From assembly GCA_017608505.1 (NCBI GenBank), contig JAFCFT010000012.1, forward strand, positions 1-33,117: a stretch of 33,117 nucleotides of DNA. Direction: 5' to 3'. Below, piece by piece: positions 32,695 to 33,117 of this stretch. The notes below the pieces were generated by a model. It saw only the letters and a list, made by a program, of their open reading frames with translations. It was not told the origin of the DNA and searched no databases. Both the position numbers and the translations under genes were made by a program. This DNA comes from Candidatus Parvarchaeota archaeon. GTDB taxonomy: Archaea > Nanobdellota > Nanobdellia > WJKC01. The stretch's first letter is position 1; each line of letters begins with the position of its first letter.

Positions 32695-32739
32695 CCAGCA
32701 CGTTTGACCAGTCTCCGCCACCCCCGCAAGCTCTTTCAA

Positions 32740-32916
32740 TTTATTTAATTCTGGAGTCTTAAACTTAATAGAGTAATACCACCCTTTATATTTTTTATTA
32801 TACCATTTTTCTTTACTGTATTTCAAATTAAATTTATTAAAAATATTTTCAAAATCAGTTATTATACGAATAGACTTGCTCGTGTCCGATAACCGCAATT
32901 TTAGAATATTTTTACG
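32740..32916 (-). pseudogene. LAGLIDADG-like fragment between the two tRNA genes
   Basis: The spacer between tRNA-Glu and tRNA-Leu is open for about 60 codons on the minus strand and reads as protein: LRLSDTSKSIRIITDFENIF, then NKFNLKYSKEKWYNKKYKG, then YYSIKF and a helix PELNKLKEL. The pattern (strand with S-x-TSK, helix, GI-like turn, basic loop, strand) resembles one half of a LAGLIDADG homing endonuclease, without the signature helix. There is no clear start and the frame runs into tRNA-Leu, so it is a fragment at best. Confidence 0.3.
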
Positions 32917-33015
32917 TGCCCCCGCCGGGATTTCCAAACCCACATACTCTGGCTTTTGAACCCGGGTCCCCGGCTCGAGAGGCCGGTATCCTTGGCCGGA
33001 CTAGACTACAGGGGC
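32917..33015 (-). tRNA. tRNA-Glu(CUC) with a T-loop intron
   Basis: On the minus strand the acceptor arms GCCCCTG (33009-33015) and CGGGGGC (32918-32924) pair with one G-U. The discriminator is A at 32917 and no CCA is encoded. The D-arm contains TAGTCCGGCCAA as in other archaeal tRNA-Glu. The anticodon arm is CCGGC, loop CTCTCGA (anticodon CUC), GCCGG. The T-stem is CCGGG/CCCGG around TTCAAA and T once 24 nt (32931-32954) are removed. The mature length is 75 nt, standard for Glu. It lies 189 bases upstream of tRNA-Leu on the same strand. Confidence 0.9.
32931..32954 (-). other. Intron of tRNA-Glu, 24 nt, T-loop
   Basis: It begins AGCCAGAG, has a four-base middle TATG, and ends TGGGTTTGGAAA. 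Borders are ambiguous within the flanking adenines (56/57 to 59/60), exactly as in tRNA-Leu intron 3, whose ends are identical. CCAGA and TTTGG can pair to form a short stem beyond the T-stem. Confidence 0.85.
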
Positions 33016-33040
33016 ACTTAGTTAAATGAATTACAATGGA
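33004..33040. repeat. 37-bp direct repeat, copy 1 (tRNA-Glu 5' end and leader)
   Basis: Identical to 33081-33117. It holds the first 12 bases of tRNA-Glu (minus strand GCCCCTGTAGTC) and 25 bases of upstream sequence. The two copies are 77 bases apart. Confidence 0.95.
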
Positions 33041-33049
33041 TTATAAAAG
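33041..33049 (-). promoter_or_regulatory. TATA box of tRNA-Glu
   Basis: On the minus strand ACTTTTATAA lies 26-34 bases ahead of the mature 5' end, the expected position for an archaeal tRNA promoter with a short leader. It sits just outside the 37-base repeat. Confidence 0.5.
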
Positions 33050-33057
33050 TTTTCGAT

Positions 33058-33080
33058 CAAACCTTTTTCTAAAAGGTTTG
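33058..33080. repeat. Perfect hairpin between the direct repeats
   Basis: Arms CAAACCTTTT (33058-33067) and AAAAGGTTTG (33071-33080) are exact inverted copies with a 3-base loop. It directly abuts repeat copy 2. It could be a terminator-like stem, a processing element, or an assembly fold-back. Confidence 0.8.
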
Positions 33081-33117
33081 GACTACAGGGGCACTTAGTT
33101 AAATGAATTACAATGGA
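33081..33117. repeat. 37-bp direct repeat, copy 2 at the window end
   Basis: Exact copy of 33004-33040. Here the 12 tRNA-Glu bases are followed on the minus strand by the hairpin instead of the rest of the tRNA, so it is a truncated tRNA start. The sequence ends inside or at the edge of the repeat. Confidence 0.95.

Larger units (their letters stand above)
32551..32727 (-). tRNA. tRNA-Leu(UAG) interrupted by three introns
   Basis: Reading the minus strand, the acceptor arms are GCGGGGG (32721-32727) and CCCCCGC (32552-32558), with discriminator A at 32551 and no encoded CCA. The D-arm has GAGACTGGTCAAA, typical of Leu. Removing three insertions (32663-32694, 32643-32655, 32565-32610) gives the anticodon stem CTGGG/CCCAG, the loop CTTAGGA (anticodon UAG), a variable arm GGC/GCC with TTAGT loop, the T-stem GAGGG/CCCTC and the loop TTCAAAT. 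All pairs are perfect except a wobble in the D-stem. The mature length is 86 nt, right for tRNA-Leu, and the loop matches archaeal tRNA-Leu(UAG). Maturation needs the splicing endonuclease, ligase and RNase Z. Confidence 0.85.

Noticed and set aside
32643..32727. Reading the tRNA-Leu region as a tRNA with anticodon CCG (Arg) and a single large intron
   Set aside because: The loop would be ATCCGTx with stem GCTGG/CCAGT, but the long variable arm and the Leu-type D-loop contradict Arg, and the CTTAGGA loop gives a perfect Leu fit.
32629..32739. C-terminal extension of the LAGLIDADG-like frame (AGVAETGQTCWIREL and on)
   Set aside because: This part translates the tRNA-Leu gene itself. AGVAE-type tails are well-known artefacts of tRNA-Leu/Ser translation.
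1..33117. CRISPR arrays, insertion sequences, integrases or rRNA
   Set aside because: I saw no regularly spaced repeats, no transposase or integrase motifs and no rRNA-like stretches. The only exact long repeat found by eye is the 37-bp pair at the right end.

Overview
The window is AT-rich archaeal DNA that looks like a single contig, ending inside a repeat on the right. Archaeal identity rests on ABCE1 (two ferredoxin clusters plus two ABC domains), Alba, a form III-type RuBisCO, an archaeal-type Obg/YchF-like GTPase with a TGS domain, an Mtq2/HemK-like methylase, TATA-box promoters placed for leaderless transcripts, and intron-containing tRNA genes. The tight packing, short overlapping genes and many unrecognised small proteins suggest a reduced-genome lineage such as DPANN. 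That placement is inference: no rRNA or ribosomal protein is present to fix it.

Layout. 1-5.4 kb: protein-repair methyltransferase, a longin-like protein, small membrane proteins, a HemK-type methylase, an ATP-grasp ligase, an amidohydrolase and a low-molecular-weight phosphatase. 5.3-5.7 kb: decayed genes. 5.8-9.8 kb: glycosyltransferase, TGS GTPase, a second amidohydrolase and a gene split by a -1 frameshift at a slippery heptamer. 9.8-11.9 kb: a PadR-type regulator one base ahead of ABCE1. 11.9-12.85 kb: a frameshifted cysteine-rich secreted gene and a second remnant. 12.87-14.8 kb: RuBisCO and a membrane-anchored SCP2-like protein. 14.8-19 kb, minus strand: Hsp20, TatD, secreted transglutaminase, RNase Z. 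19-22.6 kb: Alba, a decayed stretch, and a stomatin operon ending in a second longin-like protein. 22.6-30 kb: a DUF4130 protein, a surface protein, a glycogen-debranching-like glycosidase, glutaredoxin, a proline-tailed membrane protein, a GGCT-like protein and an ABC-2 exporter. 30-32.4 kb: unknown helical proteins and a zinc-ribbon protein.

Right end (32.5-33.1 kb). Two tRNA genes lie on the minus strand. tRNA-Glu(CUC) is interrupted in its T-loop by 24 nt. tRNA-Leu(UAG) can be reconstructed as a complete 86-nt tRNA only if three separate insertions are removed: 32 nt in the anticodon stem, 13 nt at the canonical 37/38 site and 46 nt in the T-loop. The two T-loop insertions sit at the same place and share both ends (8 nt on the 5' side, 12 nt on the 3' side), so they look like copies of one element. 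A short LAGLIDADG-like reading frame lies between the two tRNA genes. This is the most striking part of the window.

Functions visible together: RNA and translation housekeeping (tRNAs, RNase Z, ABCE1, HemK-like, TGS GTPase), CO2 fixation or nucleoside salvage (RuBisCO), polysaccharide metabolism (debranching-like enzyme, GT4), proteostasis (Hsp20, Pcm), and envelope functions (stomatin, transglutaminase, Ig-like surface protein, ABC exporter). Several loci are visibly decaying while the long housekeeping genes beside them are intact, so the frameshifts are unlikely to be general sequencing noise.
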